A program made the translations under genes and the position numbers. Shown here in pieces: positions 60,540-64,000 of a stretch of DNA of 64,000 bases. Within the stretch, counting starts at the first letter, position 1. Every line of letters begins with the position of its first letter. The DNA comes from Metellina segmentata (Eukaryota > Arthropoda > Arachnida > Araneae > Tetragnathidae): assembly GCA_947359465.1 (NCBI GenBank), contig OX375881.1, positions 77,585,914-77,649,913 on the forward strand, read 5' to 3'. The notes beneath the pieces were generated by a model. It was not told where the DNA came from. It did no database searches and worked only from the letters and a program-made list of their open reading frames with translations.

Positions 60540-60900
60540 TACCCACTCAACTACCACTCAGCGCTAAGACCGGATACCCCCTCCCCTGGTAACTAACTCA
60601 CGTGCTATCATTTCCCCCTTGGCCAAACCCGTTCCCACTTGCCATGGAGCCTAACTGCCCATATCCCAAACCATCCGTAAAATTACGCTAACCAAATGTA
60701 GATCCCCTTCTCTGGATTCCGAATTATCGATAGCAGATCCTACAGATGGGATAAGTTGTTCACTTGCCGAGCTGTTCCTGAATGGGGAATAATATCCCGA
60801 CCTACAAAACGGGAGGGTGGTCATGATTTGTTCCTGTAATATTCGCCCAGAAGGGGGAGCGATTCATATGCTTTTACTTGTAATGAAGTCTGGCACGCGA
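60540..60900. other. GC-richer block at the head of a tandem array
   Basis: Less AT-rich than its surroundings. An open stretch on the minus strand continues through about 82 codons (61066-60821, ATG at 61018), and one on the plus strand runs about 55 codons to 61014. Neither shows a known domain. The plus frame extends into the first array unit. It may be the exon from which the array was built. Confidence 0.35.
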
Positions 60901-62182
60901 GATTATCGGTGTATCCGTTCTTAGAGGGGAAAAAACTGAAATATTGTTTTGTTACCAGTGATGAACCTTTCAGGGTGCTTGTGAAAATATCGGGGATAGC
61001 AAGGCTTTGGTGATCCATTGAAGAGTGATCTGTGCCTTTTTCAGGATCAAAAGAAGCGCCACTCGCATGAACAACCTTGAGTACTGATGTGGTTTATGAT
61101 TATGTTAATTACATTGATGTAAGTAGTTGTGAAGGAAAAGTGAAATACTATTTCGTTACCAGTGATCTACTTTTCAGGAGTTTTATAAAAATATAGAATG
61201 TCAGACTGGGCATAGATGAGTGGTCAGTGTCATTTTTAAGTGATAGTGAGTTTGAAAGTACCACTTACTTGAACAACCTTGAGTGGTAAATGTGCATACT
61301 GATAATTATAAGGTAGAAATTGTCTATAGAGTTGTGAAGGAAAATATAAATACCATTTCGTTTTCATCCACCAGTTATCAACCTTTCAGGGCTTATAAAA
61401 ATATCGGGAACTTGTGTGTGCCATTCAAGTTTGATCGGAGATATTTTTCAAGACCATGGGATTGAAAGAATCCCTAACAAAAACTACCTATAGCGTAGAT
61501 ATTCATTCGGTTAATAACAAGGTAGTGATGACTCTAAGGTTGTGCGAAAGGAAACCGAATGTTACCAGTGATGATCCTTTCATGGGCTGATAAAAATATC
61601 GGAGATTATGGTACTTCTGTGGGCTATTGAAGATTGATCAGTAACTTTGTATGGTGGGGTTGAAAGTACCACTAATGTAAACAACTTTTGTGACAATGTT
61701 AATCCTGTTGATTATAAGATAGCTATAGCTCTAAAGAATTGTTAAGGATAAGTGAAATCTTATTTCGTTACCAGCAAGCAACATTTCAGGGATTTTATAT
61801 TATATGAGAATTTTGTAATGCCATTGAAGATTGATCGGTAACTTTTTTTAAGGATCGTGAGATTGAAAGCATCACAAATGAAACAATTTTTAGTGGTCAT
61901 GTGCACCCTGTTATTTATAAGGCTCGAATAGGTCCAAAGAGATGTGAAGGAAAATAGAAACACTATTTAGATTTTCCTCACTCCCATAGTGGTCAAAATT
62001 TCAGTGGTTTTATAAAAATATAAGGAGTTGTGAGACGTACAATTTCCATCGAAGACTACAGTGAGAGGTTATATGCAACCTGTTATTTATAAGGTCACAA
62101 TAGCGCTACGAAGTGAAGAAAAAGTGAAATATTTCTCGGATCTTGCAATCAACCTTTTTACGACTTGTAAAAATATTGGGGA
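60900..62182. repeat. About 205-bp degenerate tandem array, left part
   Basis: Units are marked by gttaccagtgat.aacctttca and nearby gaaatact.tttcgttaccag. The ccag position is 60955, 61159, 61371, 61565, 61771, about 61985 and about 62141, so spacing is 194-214 with one short unit. Each unit also holds ataaaaatatcggg, cattgaagattgatcgg and gaacaaccttgag words. The array is interrupted at 62183 by a Helitron and resumes at 63797. Confidence 0.88.
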
Positions 62183-63651
62183 CTAGCAAAATACCCGACC
62201 TTACTCGGTTTGAATTGGTTTACTCTAGATTGAAGAGATAATCAAAATATATAATGACTTACGTTTTTTGTAGCATAAAAATTTATTTTAACATCTTTCG
62301 CCATCTTTATATTTTCTACAACTTACTTTGGACACAAATCCTACACATGCATATCCATTCATGTAATACATTTCACATACATCGCACAATTGATGTATGA
62401 CAAAGCTACAAAATGACGAAAGGTGATACTAAGGTTACTACTATAAAAGACGATTTATAGGAAGATTTTGAATTCCCTTTCTTAAGTTATTTTCATGTTC
62501 AACTGAATTAATTAAAATTACGATTTACGGCGAGTGCTCTCGCACTCATAGTCAACAAAACAATATTTTTTTACTTGTGGCACTCTTGCCTCCGGTATGC
62601 GACATTGTGAAATTTTGCAATCTTCTCCTGTCATTATTACAACGAATTTTTTAATGGAAAAAGTTCCAGTTTGAATTAATAAACATTATTATTCTTTCAA
62701 TAACGGCATTATTCTTTAAATAACGGCATTATTCTTTAAATAACAGCATTATTATTTCAATAATGGCATAACTACACTTAAAATTTACAGAAAATTTCTA
62801 CTGACTTACCTAACATTTTTAAGTCTAATACTTTGTGGTGCTGTTGCGTGTGATGAGAAGGAAAACACATTTATTAAAATAATAAATATTTAAAACAGGA
62901 AACAGCGAAGTAAAACAAAATAAAAGATGTCGCAAAAAATTGTTCTAAAGATATTAATTTGTGATTCAATTTTATCTCTTGATCTCGCACAGTTGCCACA
63001 ACTTACAACTAAAAGTGTACAAAATTTAGAAATGTGAAATTAATTCAGAGCGAAAGAACCAGAAAAAATATCACTGCTCGCGCGATCTTGTTCATTCTCG
63101 TTCCATTGAAAAATATCGTCTGTCCCAAATATTCGGAAATCGTTTGCATTGCGCAAAGAATAAAAATAAAACTCGAAATAAATTAAGTATCAGAGATGAA
63201 ATTCCATAAAAAAAATATAATTTTTTGAAGAATAATTACTTTTTCAGCAGTACTGGTAAAGCAATCGAAGTAATCGTAATATTCAATAGACATTCCAATT
63301 TTTCCAAAACTACCAAATTATGGTTGATTTAAGTAGACTTACTCAGGTGTTTTAGCATGAAACTCAACTAAATATAACAATAAAGAAATGTTTAATATTG
63401 AATTCACTAAACTAATAGATAATGTATAAAATAAAATACAATGCAATCAAATATCTGGAATACAATTCATTTGATGTCTAACAAACACACAAACACAAAA
63501 TCGAGCATAGAACAGAAAGACGGACAGACAGACTTTCGCAACCAATGCCACTGACTAAATGAAGATAAGTACTCACCGTACGCAAATTTTCATGAAAATA
63601 TCTTAAACCGCGTGGACATGTATAGGGCACAACATACAGACAGACAGACAG

Positions 63652-63682
<31 letters not shown>

Positions 63683-63796
63683 CCAAACGAGAAAAAGGCG
63701 GATTCGGCATCAGAAGGGTCCAAAACGGATAGAAAACTTGAAATGGGTCGAAAATATTGTATGTGCAAACAAACACTCCATTTTTATTTATATAGA
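62183..63796 (-). mobile_element. Complete non-autonomous Helitron, 1,614 bp
   Basis: On the minus strand the 5' end is A|TCTATATAAATAAAAATGG followed by agtgtttgtttgc, and the 3' end is ccgagtaaggtcgggtattt then tgCTAG|T. The TC start, a short CCGA/TCGG hairpin 10-12 bp before CTAG, and insertion between A and T without target duplication are all Helitron marks. Joining the flanks restores one unit of the tandem array. Inside is a GACA microsatellite; no Rep or helicase is encoded. A different family from the 33-39-kb Helitrons. Confidence 0.92.
63636..63682. repeat. (GACA)n microsatellite
   Basis: About 11 GACA units with one variant (gacg), inside the Helitron leader region. Frames on both strands across it translate the repeat and are not genes. 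Confidence 0.97.
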
Positions 63797-64000
63797 TTGT
63801 GACATTTTGTTTTCATATACTATCGTGTTGTTTCGTAAAATGGAGTTCCACTTCTTTTTTCGGGATTGTGTAAGCGATTGAAGTTTAATACGTTACTGAT
63901 GATTGGTTAGTGACATACAGCATGTTGTTTCAAAAGTTGCTATAGCATTTTGAAGAAATGTGAAGTGTAAACGAAACATTTCGCTACCTGTGAATAGCTT
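63797..64000. repeat. About 205-bp degenerate tandem array, right part
   Basis: Continues the unit broken at 62182 (ttgtgacatttt... attgaagtttaatacg ... gaagaaatgtgaagtg) and enters the next unit (cgctacctgtgaatagctt) at the window edge, so the array extends beyond 64000. Confidence 0.85.

Noticed and set aside
63612..63881. 89-codon frame with Thr/Asp/Arg repeats
   Set aside because: It is the translation of a GACA microsatellite within a Helitron.
1..64000. CRISPR array, bacterial operons or phage
   Set aside because: No regularly spaced identical short repeats, no ribosome-binding-site-led genes and no dense coding; the sequence is eukaryotic.

Overview
This window looks like intergenic or intronic DNA from an arthropod nuclear genome, most likely a chelicerate such as a spider. 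Reasons: base composition is roughly 70% AT by eye; there is no dense run of genes; and repeats of animal type are abundant (Tc1-like transposons, Helitrons, non-LTR retrotransposon 3' ends, tRNA-derived SINEs with target-site duplications, foldback elements and MITEs). The lineage is an inference from overall repeat character, not from a diagnostic gene. I found no intact host protein-coding gene. Most open frames above 60 codons start without ATG, or lie in repeats or AT-rich DNA.

Layout. 0-4.3 kb: a 230-bp tandem array, a pogo-like MITE, a GA microsatellite and scattered units of a 40-bp minisatellite that recurs across the window. 4.7-7.3 kb: a 1.13-kb inverted-repeat transposon with a large internal palindrome, then a Tc1 relic. 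10.8-16.6 kb: two tandem LINE 3' ends, a long-TIR MITE, a 67-bp tandem repeat and a 1.4-kb decayed Tc1 transposon flanked by a 150-bp direct repeat. 17.9-23.3 kb: a full-length SINE with a 13-bp target duplication, a second Tc1 relic and a GC-rich MITE. 28.2 kb: a second LINE family end. 30.3-36.4 kb: a pair of inverted 440-bp repeats enclosing a 285-bp triplicated repeat, two Helitrons and a truncated SINE. 37.7-39.5 kb: a composite Helitron between two copies of a repeat carrying CCAAT and CRE-like motifs. 43.8-50 kb: MITEs, a decayed THAP-domain gene or transposon in two exons (46.2-47.2 kb), and paired repeats. 51.6-54.8 kb: two TTAA-flanked MITEs around a less AT-rich block. 56.1-58.6 kb: a SINE whose tRNA head was caught up in a recent 288-bp triplication, followed by a 150-180-bp array with one inverted unit. 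59.7-64 kb: a third CCAAT/CRE repeat and a 205-bp tandem array interrupted by a 1,614-bp Helitron with both ends intact.

The elements interact. A SINE family shares its 3' tail with the LINE at 10.8-11.6 kb, which suggests that LINE mobilised it. Helitrons are nested in one another and in satellite DNA. Several families carry CRE, CCAAT or TATA-like motifs. The best candidate for something of host-gene character is the THAP-domain relic at 46.2 kb, with two perfect CRE sites just upstream. All relationships were read by eye; no alignment or database search was run.
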